Source of the DNA: Pempheris klunzingeri
Lineage: Eukaryota; Chordata; Actinopteri; Acropomatiformes; Pempheridae
Assembly (NCBI RefSeq): GCF_042242105.1
Contig: NC_092016.1
Span: 3,519,501-3,583,500, forward strand
Direction of reading: 5' to 3'
DNA length: 64,000 bases
Part shown: piece after piece, positions 10,497 through 21,838 of the stretch
Layout of the letters: each line of letters begins with the position of its first letter
How positions within the stretch are numbered: the first letter of the stretch is position 1
Translations under genes and position numbers: made by a program
Notes under the pieces: generated by a model
Databases searched by the model: none
Told to the model about the DNA's origin: nothing
Seen by the model: only the letters and a program-made list of their open reading frames with translations

Positions 10497-13324
10497 AAAC
10501 CAGTTTTACATACACATGTTCTCTGCAGTCCCAGGCTACAGCATCACCACATTCAAAGATGCTAAACCATGCCTTCACCAGAGAAATACTCCATGAAACG
10601 CTCTCACAGAAGTTAAATAAAACAATTAAGGTAAAACACGGTGGCCTTCACATTTGTGTGCATTTGAAGGACATGAGTTTAAAGTGAAAAAACAAATTAA
10701 ACTGATTTCTGTGCAAAGTCCTGGACGAATATTCAAACTAAAAGGCGATCAGTAACAAAGGTCATCAGGTAATGTTAGAAACTGATACTTCTACAAGAGT
10801 ACGTCACTAACGTAAAACATTTAGAAACGATGGCAAACAGTAGGTTGTTTGTTGACAAAAATAAATGGACGCTCCGCAACTTCAGAGCCACAGAAGGATG
10901 AATTTGAGGTAATGATTCTTTAATGAAAAAGATGCTGTGAGTTTTAACTTTTAACACCCGTCCGTCTCTTGATATTCCTTCAATTTCACAACGACAAACA
11001 TCTAAAAAGGTTTAGTGCGTTTAGTCTGTTTAAGGGGACGAGCAAAGAGATCAACCCACATCACTAACGTGGTCATGACGCAGGTAAATCATCACCGGGA
11101 TTGGCTCAATTCACTGGAGTCATTCATTCAGGTCAAACTATTCAGAGAAATATTTACCCACTGGTAGGCTGGCAGGCTGAGAGGAGCATTCATTCTCAAA
11201 TATTTGATTTAAGATTACCTATAAAAACTGTTACAACAAGTAAATCCACGTCATGATTGACTGAATTCAGACTGACCCTGGTTAGGTTGCACCATACTGA
11301 AATAATCCAGTTACAATATTGGACCCACGTGTTGGAAAGTGGTCGCTATAAAAGGTGTTACCGCGAAGAGAAAGCACACACACACGCCATGGTGTCATAA
11401 CGCACAGGTGAACCCTTATAATACGGCGCAGTTTCAGGGATCAGTTCTCTCTGTGTGTAACGTGTCGATGAGTCAGTACAAACGACAAAACATGCAAAAG
11501 TCTGAAAAAATTTGACTTCAGTCACTCAGACGAATCTGTTCCTTTAATACTAGAAAATCGAATGCAGCATTTGGTTGTACATCTGTACAAGACGTGGATG
11601 TGTTAGCGGGCTTCGGTCAAATTCTGGTATGCAACGAGCAGCAGGGGCGGCGTTCTGCACACCTGACGTCCACGTAGTCGTGCTTAATGGGATGGAGAGT
11701 TAATGATCGTTCGCTACTTTGAGATGAAGTTTTCCAGACCGTAAACATGCGCTGGTTAAAAAACGGTAATACTTTCCAGGGTCGACTGTGGCTCGGACTA
11801 TCGCGTCGGCCGAGCCAGAAGGCCCTCTCCAGTGTTACGGCTCTAAATTAAACATGCACAGGCATCTCAGCATTACACTATATACTCTCAACCGTTGATA
11901 TACTACGATGGATTATTCCCAGAGGAGGATATTGACTTGCTCAGGCTAAGCTAAGATGATAAAAGGGGTAATTGCACCCTGGAGAAAGACAAACTGCTGG
12001 CTCATATAACAGACATGCTCAGTCCTCAACAGGGTCTTACTGTAGTTGTACAAAGCTGTGAGTGGCGGCGTGTACCGCCCCGGTGTAAACATATCCCCTA
12101 CCCTGCTTCAGTGCTTTTAGAGTAAATCACTGTGTGTGTGTGTTGTTATCTCAGACCAGAGTAGAACGACTTACAGCTGGACGTGTATTAGGAATAAAAA
12201 GGAATTAGAAACTGCAAATGAACCTGATTTTTGCGGTCCATTTGGTAGCTTAGTTTGTTCAGTTGTCATGCAGAGTTAACTTTTTTTTTTATTTTATTTA
12301 TTTTTTATTAGCTGTTCTATCATCATTATCAGCATTAAGTGTTTCCCTGTTGTCATGCAAGTAAGGTTTTGATTCCCTCTGACCACTTGAAGGAGTTAAA
12401 GCTCCAGAAGAGCAACTAAATGGACCGTATGACTTCAAGAATAAACGTTCATTCGCTTGATCTTCATCATCAGGAACCTGACAAAGACCAAACGATCTGA
12501 ACAGTGTCATGTGCACCTTTTTTTTTTAATATTGGGCCCTCTTCACTGTTCTGGACATATTTTTTACTTTCTAACCCACCAGACATGTCTGCGTCGTGGT
12601 CCAGCTGCATCCTCAGCGCAGCTATAAATCCCACCGGGGAGCGTTTGCCTGGCTGATTAGTTGACGTGCTCAGATTTAGTTAACTTTCCCACGGTTTTCA
12701 TGCTTCTAATTTTTTCTGGTTTAAAAAAAAAAAAAGATTGTAAAGTCTGCACGTGGGCTTTTATTTTGAAAACAGACCAGATTCAAATTTCCATTTGTTT
12801 GCCTGACCTGCTGTCATGGGTTGACGTGGCTGCGGCCACTCCTGGGACGCACCGCGGTGCTTCTGGTGGGTTTTACAGCGTTTTAAAACTAGAGTGGACG
12901 CGATCAGCTCCAGCAGCCGCGACGCAGCTGGAACGCGACGCAGACGCCGTTAGTCTGTGTCCTCTGCTCGGCACCTAGAAAGAATTTGGGATGTGCACAG
13001 TCTTGCAGAAGATGTAATTTCACCTCTACAGGTAAAAACAAAGATTAATCAAAAGTTAAAATCCAGCAGCAACTGATTACTGCAGGATTTTAAAGCTGAT
13101 GAAGACTGCTGGAGGCGGCAGGTTCAGTTTGGGGTCGGGGGGGAGCAGCGGACACAGACGGGCATCAACACACTGTGTCTGAAAGCTCCTTCAACACACT
13201 ACCTGTTCAAAAGTGCACAGCGACCACTGGGCTCAATCAAAGAACACAGGGCAGACCTACTGAGAGAGACCAGAGGAGAACAAACAGGTAGTACGAGCTT
13301 TCACCCACAGCCACAGACTCACGA

Positions 13325-15604
13325 CTACAGGAGGCAGCAGGCTCGGAACATGGTCATTCCCGACTGGGAGGTGATGTGCAGGGAGACGCTCTCGTTGGCC
13401 GAGACGAACAGGACGGTGCCCCGCCGCAACGTGACGTCAGAGAGGGCAGCCGCCGAGGTTGCCGTGGCATCGCCTTCGATGACCAGGATGATGCTGGCGC
13501 TGTCGACCGGGGCAACGGTGTACTGTTTCACCGAGGCCGGGACCTGCAGGAGGGGCGGGACGAGAAGCAACCTAGTGATTCTTATTTATTTTTTATCTTT
13601 ATAATGTTCCTTTAGTAAAACTATATCAGCGTAATCACGTGGTCAGCCGAGGGTTCCTACCTGTATCCTCATGACGGTGAAGTCTGGCACCGGGGGGTCG
13701 TACAGGGACACGCAGGGGTCGGAGGCGTCCTGGACACACGGGAAGATTTTGGAGCTGGCGGAGGCGGGGCTGTAGCTCAGCATCTCGCACAGCGTGTTGA
13801 CGTCGATGTATTTTGGTGTCAGACCGGCCCTCACCGTGTTGTCTGAGCAGGCCATGCACTCGATGCAGTCTGCATGGAGCGGACACAAGAGGTTTGAAAT
13901 AAGCAGAGTGGGCAGTCGACTCCTCTTCAAATGGGAAAATCACTTCTCAGATACTCTTACAACAGGAGATACAATCGGCCTGTGATGTTAAATGAATTAC
14001 AGGAGTTATTTTCTTCTGTGATTTCCCAGAATGCCTTTTGACAGCGGGTGTGAACTTAGCCCTCTTTCCCTCACTTTACTGGAAATGTGTTACGTGACTT
14101 AAGACTTATTTTCTAGCAACATAGTGGGTTGTTAACGCTGATTATTACACAGCTCTACTCTGATTGGTCAATTACGTTATTCTATGGTCTGTTATTTCTG
14201 TATAGTGAAAGCAATAATAGCATTTTTAAATCAATTAAATAGTTTTGAAGTCACTATTTTGTGACAAACGGTTGCTATCTTGTGATAAGCGGGATAATGT
14301 ACAGTGAGCGGCGGCCATTACTGAAAAACAAACCCCTTCAGGACGATTCAAGTTCAAAACTGATCCTATGAACAAGTATTGATAGTGTATTTAGTGTATT
14401 CTAACCTGGTGTATCTTATTCTTCTGTGCTGTAGAGCTCCATGACTGTCCAAAGACTATTAAAAACACTAGAGCACTACATTTGTATTACTCCACAGCTG
14501 AAAATAGTCCCCACTGAATGTCCTATTTACTGAGTAACATTTGTTTTAGGAAATTACTGCAATAGTTTCAACATTAAACTAAATATTTGTGTCCTACTCT
14601 ACCCTAGGACCCAGTGGGCTAAGTGCTACACTCACATGTTGTTGGTTTTGGGCTTTTCATGGGACTGTTGACAATACGTGTAATACAGAATAATACCAGC
14701 CTTATCTTTTAAGACTTCAGTACTTCAGCTGTACTCGTTCAGTCTGGATAAGATCGAGCACACCAAATCTCATGAATGTGAACAAAAAGCATCATCTGAC
14801 CCCCGTAAAGGTAAGCGTGAGGCTCGTTGGCTCCCAGGAACATGGCCTGGCCCGGGTCCAGGACCATGTGGTTGAGGAAGTAGATGGAGAAGCAGCCGAT
14901 GTCTCCGGGGTACTGGGAGTGGAGGCGGAGCAGCAGGTCGCCGTTGCTGCTTGATGTGTCCTTCCCTGCTGCACCTGCACGGGTCAGTAAAACATGTTTT
15001 AAAGCCCTGTATTTGAGCGAGATGGGAAAATGTCTAATTGTGGTGCAGTACTGCATCATCTTAACCAGGATCGTCTCATTTTTCTACTGATATAAAGAAT
15101 AATTCTAAAGAGGCTATAATCTCAGAAAATAATCTGCACAAAGTACATTTACTATATGTTTCATTATTTTACTACTTAACTGGCAGCTGTCTGAGGATGC
15201 TCGGCCTCCTCTGTAATATTTTTTTAGGTCTTTGTTACACACTTGCATCAGATACCAAATTAAAGATTTCCTGGTCAAACAGGATATTGACTTTAGCAGA
15301 GCATGCAGTAAAGAAAAGCACAGACTGAAATGCCACCACTGCTGCAACGAAACTGAATAACCAGGAATTTTACATTTGGTTTTTTTGCCAGTTTGAGCGA
15401 CACCCCTCAGCCTCCTCACCCTCTTCGGTGACTCTCTTCACCAGCATGTTGAGCTGATCCACGAACACCTTCTTCTCACAGTTCATCATCCTGGTGAAGC
15501 ACTTCTTCAGCACCTGGCTCGTGTGAACTGCATCACCCATGCTGGATCGCAGTTCCTCTGCTGTCTCGTTGCCCACCAGAGCACGAAACTCTGGGACAAC
15601 TGAT

Positions 15605-15664
<60 letters not shown>

Positions 15665-17009
15665 ACAAGGTATGAATTTATCCTCTGCAAAGCATTTAAC
15701 CCTCAAAGTCTTTCTCCAGTAATTGCCTAAAATCAACCCCAAAAGCCTCTAATGACCCTGTGGGACTCACATTCAAGGAATCCCAGGATCTCCTCCACTG
15801 ATCTGAAGCCACAGAGGCCCTGAAAGCGGGTGAGAGCAATGGCCATCTCCGGCTTGTGGTTGTTGTCTGGATAGTGCTCCGGAAACTGAGCATGGAGACG
15901 AGCGGCTAATTCCTGACCAAACCACAACGACACAAAAAGGAAGAGGGTTACTGAAGAGGGCGTGGACTAGACTCAGGGCCAGTGCTTCCACTGTTCAAAC
16001 AGACCGTGTCAAATACAGAAAATCTAAACTTTAAAGGACAATACATTGCATCAATGTCCCCATCACAAGGTAACATGTCTTAAAGGAGTAGCCCCATGAT
16101 TTAATATTGCACTTCTTAACATTATTAGGCTCAATGGATTCTTTTTTTAAGTATCAAAATTGATGCAGCAGAACCAGAGATATTGTTTTTATTACATGCA
16201 TTCTTCTTCTTCTAAAAAAAAAAAAAAGGATGCCTAGATTACCCATAATGCAATTCAATCACCGGCAGTACAGTTGGAGATTCAGGTGTGTTGTGCTAAC
16301 AGCAGCCCCTAGCCTAAAGCGGAGATGATAAGCTCACTTCTATCCAACTCCACATCCCCAGAATTACTTCTTTTTTTCCATGTTGTAGTTTTCTGCCTCG
16401 ACCGACACCAACTCACGTGATGAGTACATTTATTACACTTAACGTCTACCTCTGGGGCCAAAAATGACTTTGTACAACCTTTTTCACATGCAGTAGTTCT
16501 CCTCAAGACCTGTGAACAGACTTTAATGTGCAAAATTTGAGCCTTTCTGTAGTAAAAATGCCTACAGTTGGTAGGAACTCACTACATTTTGTGAGAGGTG
16601 ACGTATATCACAAATAATATTAACAATACTTATCTGATACCTACATATATTCTGAGGATACTAATGATAGTGTGAAACTGTAGCTTTATATCTTTCTGAC
16701 TTTTATTTTCAAAGGAGAAAAAACTCCCACGCGCTGCTGTCTACAAAAAGATTTACTGGAGACAACATTTCGGTACACGGTTCAATTTTTTCAATTCAGT
16801 TTATTTTGTATTGCCCAATATCACAACAGAGTTGTCTCAGTGCTTTACAAAGTTCACTGAAATAAACAAGCAGTGTTTATTTCAGAGAGACCTTCATCAG
16901 ATTAGTTTTTATTGGTTTGCAGCTGTATTCAAACAAAGACAATAGTGTGTTTAACAATTTCCCAACTGAGACTAATGAGTCATGTTAGGCAGAATTGGAG
17001 CACTGTGTT

Positions 17010-17067
<58 letters not shown>

Positions 17068-19671
17068 CACTCTGTTGGGGTGGGCCTGTATGGACAGGGC
17101 TGTGTTGACAGAGAGGACTTTGAAGAGGAAGGGCAGCTGACCCTGGAAGGTGTCTTTGACCTTGGAGCCCAGGCAGGCTGGGAAGTGGGCGATCCACTGG
17201 CCCAGCGTGGTCTGTGCGATCCGGTTGTCTTTAATCTGGGCGTCACCTTTCGGGTGGGCACCCATCCACAGCTGGAAGACAAGACACAGCAGGGGTTGCT
17301 TAAAGGGCACTTTTTAGTGTCTTTCCAACAGAAATATGTGTCTCAGGTTTGTCTAGAGGCCCTCAAACTACGAGAAAAGAGCATCCTCTCTCTTTTCCTC
17401 CTGCTCCATCTTTCAGTAAATGTGTAGAAAAATGTGACCTCCCTCAGATCCATTTATACTCAGCATGTTAACCATCTCACTGAGTGTAAATCACTCTGAA
17501 TATGACGGCTATTTTAACGTCTTAGATGTAAATGACTGTCGCACAAGGACACACTGTTGTTGGTGGACAAACACTGAATTGAAGCAGCGAGGCTGGTACA
17601 CGTTCACCTCTTAAACCTTACAGTCTTACTACTGCTCAAATGACATACATTTAATAATGACGCTGATAACTTATGTGATCTTGATCTTCCTCAACCTCTG
17701 TTGTTTTAGCGTATCGCTGCTCTTTGAGTAAATCCTGCCATGTTCCAAACGTATATAAGTAAGACTTTTATTGTTTTGTTCTTTATTGCAAAGGAGCTAC
17801 AGTTAACTAATAATAATAACAATAAGATATCAAAAAATGCTTTCAAAAAGTGAAGGAATTAATTTTTTTAAGTACTTTAGCGCACATACATATACATAAA
17901 ACTAAAATCTAATCAATAAAGACACTGGAATACATCTAAAAAATGTACAGACAAATGTTCATGATAATTTCCCACCTAACTTTGAAGGTACTAGTGGGAC
18001 AGTAACTCTAATTCTGTCATGTGGCATCCATACCACCTTCTGAATATGAACGTGACAGCTAATCTGACCAGTCATGGCATGTGACATTAACGTGGCTTGC
18101 GGTGCTTGAAAATGTCACCGCTGCCGTAGCCTTGAACCGATGGCCTTCATGACAAACCCTGCAGAGCTGCTGTGGCTAAATAAAGACAGACTTATTAAAA
18201 GGCGTGGAGAGAACAAGGCGCTGTCTTAATCTTAAAGGTCCTGAAGTATACTCAAAAACTGTAGTTACCCACAAAACCTGCACTGAAAATATCTAATCCT
18301 ACATTTGAATGTCAGCGCTTTAAGTGGTATGTCAGAAAACACATTTTAACTCAGTTCCAGTGTTTAAAAATACATGAATTGACCTGCTGTTCACAATAAA
18401 AATGCTAACCACTGTTTTGTAGTCCATTTTAAAACAGTGCACAGCTTCCTTCATGATGGCAACACATTCTTTTTGACTTGCACAACGAGTGCTTGCATCA
18501 TTTCTGCAGGGTTACTTGATTTTTAACTTAATTTTTAAACTACAGTTGAATAATTCAACCTTAAAAAACACGTTTGTGCATTTTATATATTCACTTGCTT
18601 GCCCCTAACATCCGACAGACACAATACACCACAATTTCTGAGTGGTGGAGGTTAAGTGTTGTGTTCGAGGACCAGTGTGGTGATTGGAACCAGTGATAAC
18701 CTTACCTCTGCATAAGGCTTGCCCTCCTCGATGACAGCCAGCGGGTCTCCACCAACCACTAGTTTGGCCACCTCGCTGTCCAGCCCGATCTTCCCCCATG
18801 CGTAGTTTTGCACGGCACAGGTCAGGGGAAACACTGGAAAGGGACCGAATTCAATGTGTGAGAGCTTTAAACAAAAGGTGACTGCAGAACTGAATAGAGT
18901 ATATTCCAGGTGCCTCAAACTAGTGCATACAAAGGCACTTTTGTTCCCTTTCCTATAGGTAGGTCTACAAAATGTAGCATCCCTGTGACTGTCAGTGTGT
19001 CCTAATTAACAAAAGACAGGGTTTAAAACAGAAACTACATCTTCCAAATCAGTTTGATCTATAACTGAAGTGCTTTGTTAACTACATGATCAATAAGGCG
19101 TGGCATTTTTTGCCAGGGAGACATAATAATAATAATAATAATAATAAATAATAAATAAAAACAGCCTGCCTGGATGTATGCCCTCATTATAGAAACAGTA
19201 GACCAGGGGAAGCAGATTCCGCCGGGGATACAGTATTTGGCAGAGCAGCGACCAGCTGACGGTGCAACGTTCACGGACAGAAACAGACCCAGTAAGCAGG
19301 TTTACATTAGCGAGGCACCGAGTCTGCTCACCAAAACGGACACACTTCTCGTTAGGCTGCGTGTTATTTCACTGCAGTGCTAAAGGCAACAGCTGCTGCG
19401 TTCACGGTCTCCGCTTTCCCCATTAAACGAACAACAACAACAACAACACAAAGCAGAAAACGCCGGCTGAGATAATGATGGAGCTTATAGATGCCGGAAC
19501 ATCGAGCTTTACCGTTCGGCCTCATGGCGGCTGTAAACCGGCGTCAGTGTGTGTCGTGTGGTGTGAGCGGACCGGCGCGGCGGTGGCTTAGCTGGACGTT
19601 TACCGACGGGAGAGATGATCTGAATCGGTTAAAGAGGGAGAAGATCCTCACTCACCTCTCACTTCCTCCAT
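13325..19671 (-). CDS. mpi: Mannose-6-phosphate isomerase, complete, 8 exons
   Basis: Exons on the minus strand: 19671-19656, 18833-18706, 17271-17071, 15912-15771, 15599-15420, 14974-14801, 13869-13661 and 13543-13325. All have GT-AG borders and compatible phases and give 422 aa, close to the 423 aa of the human enzyme. The enzyme interconverts fructose-6-phosphate and mannose-6-phosphate in the cytosol and feeds GDP-mannose for N-glycosylation. Zinc ligands of type I isomerases are present: Q110 and H112 in QAHPNR, E137 in [11 protein letters not shown] (the family signature) and H275 in PHAYLYGD. The protein starts [20 protein letters not shown] and ends FRACCLL, typical of vertebrate MPI. 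The ATG has a strong Kozak context (GCAGCCATGG). Exon 1 codes for only five full codons. Introns 3 and 4 carry CA/GT repeats at splice sites. Confidence 0.97.
15607..15660. repeat. (CA)27, read as (GU)27 in mpi intron 4 beside the exon 5 acceptor
   Basis: A perfect 54-bp dinucleotide tract. On the mpi sense strand it is (GT)27 followed by only CCATCAG before exon 5, so it occupies the place of the normal polypyrimidine tract. Confidence 0.97.
16781..16880 (-). mobile_element. LINE/SINE 3' tail in mpi intron 3
   Basis: Contains TTGTATTGCCCAATATCACA and CAGTGCTTTACAAAGTTCAC. A closely similar copy starts at 54054, so the two define one dispersed family. The minus-strand reading ends in an AATAAACTGAATTGAA-type tail. 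Confidence 0.65.
17011..17064. repeat. (GT)27, read as (AC)27 in mpi intron 3 beside the exon 3 donor
   Basis: A perfect 54-bp tract. On the mpi sense strand the exon 3 donor GTGAGT runs straight into (AC)27. It is complementary to the tract in intron 4, with exon 4 between them. Confidence 0.97.
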
Positions 19672-19707
19672 GGCTGCGACGTCTGCTGTCAGACCCTCCG
19701 CTGCTGG

Positions 19708-19715
19708 TGACGTCA
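19708..19715. promoter_or_regulatory. Palindromic CRE in mpi promoter
   Basis: TGACGTCA, the full CREB/ATF palindrome, lies 37 bp upstream of the mpi ATG. Full-site CREs near the start are common in CpG-type promoters. Function is inferred. Confidence 0.5.
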
Positions 19716-20165
19716 CGACTCCACCGACGGATTCCGGAATTTTTATTTATTTTAATTTTTTTTTAAAACTTTGGTGTAATGTGACGTAGTACGTTACTAT
19801 GAAAACACATTTTAAAAAACAACAACTATTTAATTATTAAAATAATATTTTCATATTACTTTTTAAAAAATATCAATTGCTGTACAGGAGCTGGATTTAT
19901 TGGCAGATAGCGTTTATAGATATAATTATTGTTTTTGTATTTAAGCCCAACTCTGTTTTTATCGTTGTTATACTGTATATTTGCATATTATTACTATAGA
20001 AATGTATCCCCAATGCTATGGTATTGAATGTATTCTTGTTTTTATTTTTGATGTAATGTGACGTAGTACGTTACTATGAAAACAGTTAAAAAACGATTAA
20101 CTTTTAAACAAAAACATTTTCATATTACTTAAAAAAATATCAATCGCTGTACAGGGGCGGCAGAT

Positions 20166-20167
<2 letters not shown>

Positions 20168-20256
<89 letters not shown>
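20168..20256. repeat. (AT)n(AC)n compound microsatellite
   Basis: About 37 AT units followed by eight AC units. It abuts the 3' end of the minus-strand LINE and probably grew from its tail or target. Confidence 0.95.
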
Positions 20257-20257
<1 letters not shown>

Positions 20258-21137
20258 TACAACCCTAACCCTTTAATAATCCCCAGGGGGAATTTGCTTT
20301 TTGTTACACACAGCTCCAAAAGAATAAGAATAAACTTCAAACACAAAAGTAAATCAGGTGAGTCCAGAGTCCAGAGTCCTCTCCTCTCTGGTGGAACAGT
20401 TTCCCTACTGGGTGAAGTTGGGCAGTGCCTTTGCCATGGTGACATGGTTGAAGACAGAGATAGCAGTGAGTGCACTCAGGTGTAGAGTCTGTACCCGGGC
20501 TATGGCGGAGTGGATGACGTCACACGCCGAAGTTGGGTTGGCAGAAAGGAATGTAAACAGTCACCATGACAACATGTGAAAAACTCCCGTGGCAGATAAT
20601 ATGGACGAAGACCAACAGCAAACAGTTCAATGTCCGGGCTGCAGGTGCGCTCCTTGATAGTAACATGAGCAGGACTGCACCACCTGTTGTTCACCAGAAC
20701 GGCTCCCCTCCTTTCTGCTTACCGCTCCTGGTGCAGTCCCTGTCGGCCCGAACAGTTTGGAAGCCACCGATGGAAACATTGTCATCGGGAATGTCCTGAT
20801 GCACCCATGTCTCCAAAAAGGACACCAGACTACACTCCCGGTACTCCATCTGACTCCTGGCTAACGCTGCTAGCTCCTCCATCTTGTTTACCAGCGATCT
20901 CCCGTTGCCCATAGTAACGATGTGGAGACAGGGTTTATATTTCTTTTCCTCCATACGCCTCCGTTGTCTCCTTCTGGTTTCTCTCCTCCGCTGGTTCTTC
21001 TTTCCTCTGCAACCTCGGTGTGTTTTCCTCCACAATTCTTCTGGAATTTGGGAAGATCTCGTGGTCAAGGTGCCAGCAGGTTTCAGAGCGATCAGCTGAT
21101 CACTCCTGTAGCCAAAACGGCTACCAACTGCTACCAA
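20257..21137 (-). mobile_element. Internally deleted LINE keeping endonuclease start and 3' end
   Basis: An open frame on the minus strand (21137-20691) contains VTMGNGRSLVNKMEELAALA, FLETW and a DGFQTVRADRD-like segment (here GGFQTVRADRD). These are the N-terminal motifs of the APE-type endonuclease of fish non-LTR elements of the Rex1/CR1/L2 kind; N in the first motif and E in ETW are catalytic-type positions. A frameshift near 20690 moves the match to the next frame (20694-20500: NNRWC, IELFAVGLRPYYLPREF). Shortly after, the sequence changes to a LINE-like 3' end (AATTCCCCCTGGGGATTATT then repeats). The rest of the endonuclease and all of the reverse transcriptase are absent, so the element is dead. 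Clade is uncertain. Confidence 0.8.
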
Positions 21138-21734
21138 CGGCCACCCGGCAGAGTTAAAGTAGTACTTTCACAGCAAAAAGACGACAAGAGCTCTCTCCAC
21201 CAGCATGTATTGGAGAGGGAACGTCTTAAAAACATATTACCAGCAAAAAAGGAAAATAAATAATATATATATTATGTATGTATTATAGTGTTAGGATTAG
21301 GGTTTAGTATGTAACTTCCTGGAAAGACAGTTTTTTTTAAAATGAAAACTCAAAATGTATGCAGCAGAAGTAGAGATATCCTTACTATTAGTAAAGCCTA
21401 AATATTGATTTTAATTGATAAAACATTTGGCTATTATTTTTTCAAATACTGGTCACCTTGACAACATACCAATCAGTGTCGCTTAGCAACCACAACCATC
21501 TCGTGGAGCTAATCTTGTGTGCTAATGGTGGTGGATTATCGTTTAACTTTTTCATTAATCAATTCAATTTTTAAAGACCATTCAGAGGAAGAATTTTACA
21601 AGAAATCTTTATATTATTATTGCATTTTCACACTAAAATCCACAGGTGGCGCGCTTTGCCTCGTGAACGTGTGTCAACTGACATCCACGTCACTGCCCAG
21701 CTGGCTCAGTGCGCATGCGCTGTAAACTTCATTC

Positions 21735-21742
21735 CCGGAAGT
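21735..21742 (+). promoter_or_regulatory. scamp2: ETS site in scamp2 promoter
   Basis: CCGGAAGT, a canonical GABPA/ETS site, 97-104 bp before the scamp2 ATG. It suits a broadly expressed TATA-less promoter. Transcription probably begins close to it. Confidence 0.5.
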
Positions 21743-21838
21743 GGTGGGAGAGGCGACTGAAGCGACAGGGAAGAGTGTTTTTTTTTTTTGTTTATTCCGC
21801 GTTTCAGAGAGGACAAAGCAGCACGCAGCCTTTTCAAG

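Larger units (their letters stand above)
9322..13324. other. Convergent intergenic region, probably long 3'UTRs
   Basis: The upstream part is 3'UTR of Plex9 copy 2. The part nearer mpi has balanced base composition, few repeats and no coding pattern, which would suit a long mpi 3'UTR on the minus strand. I see no tRNA or additional gene. Confidence 0.5.
19672..21838. other. Head-to-head mpi/scamp2 intergenic region
   Basis: About 2.2 kb separates the two start codons. It holds the mpi promoter next to its ATG, A/T-rich sequence with a short duplicated block (TGTAATGTGACGTAGTACGT occurs at about 19774 and again near 20052), an AT/CA microsatellite, a deleted LINE, and the scamp2 promoter. The separation is probably due to insertions into what was a compact divergent promoter region. 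Confidence 0.65.

Noticed and set aside
15533-15742. Frames of poly-(CV) or (HT) across CA/GT tracts
   Set aside because: Dinucleotide repeat translations; the true exon 5 begins at 15599 after the repeat.
20500-21137. Long minus-strand frames as a host gene
   Set aside because: The motifs are those of a LINE endonuclease; it is a decayed retroelement, frameshifted and internally deleted.
20262-21306. Telomere-like words (CCCTAACCC near 20265, TTAGGATTAGGGTTTAG near 21290)
   Set aside because: Only two imperfect units each; too short for an interstitial telomere array.
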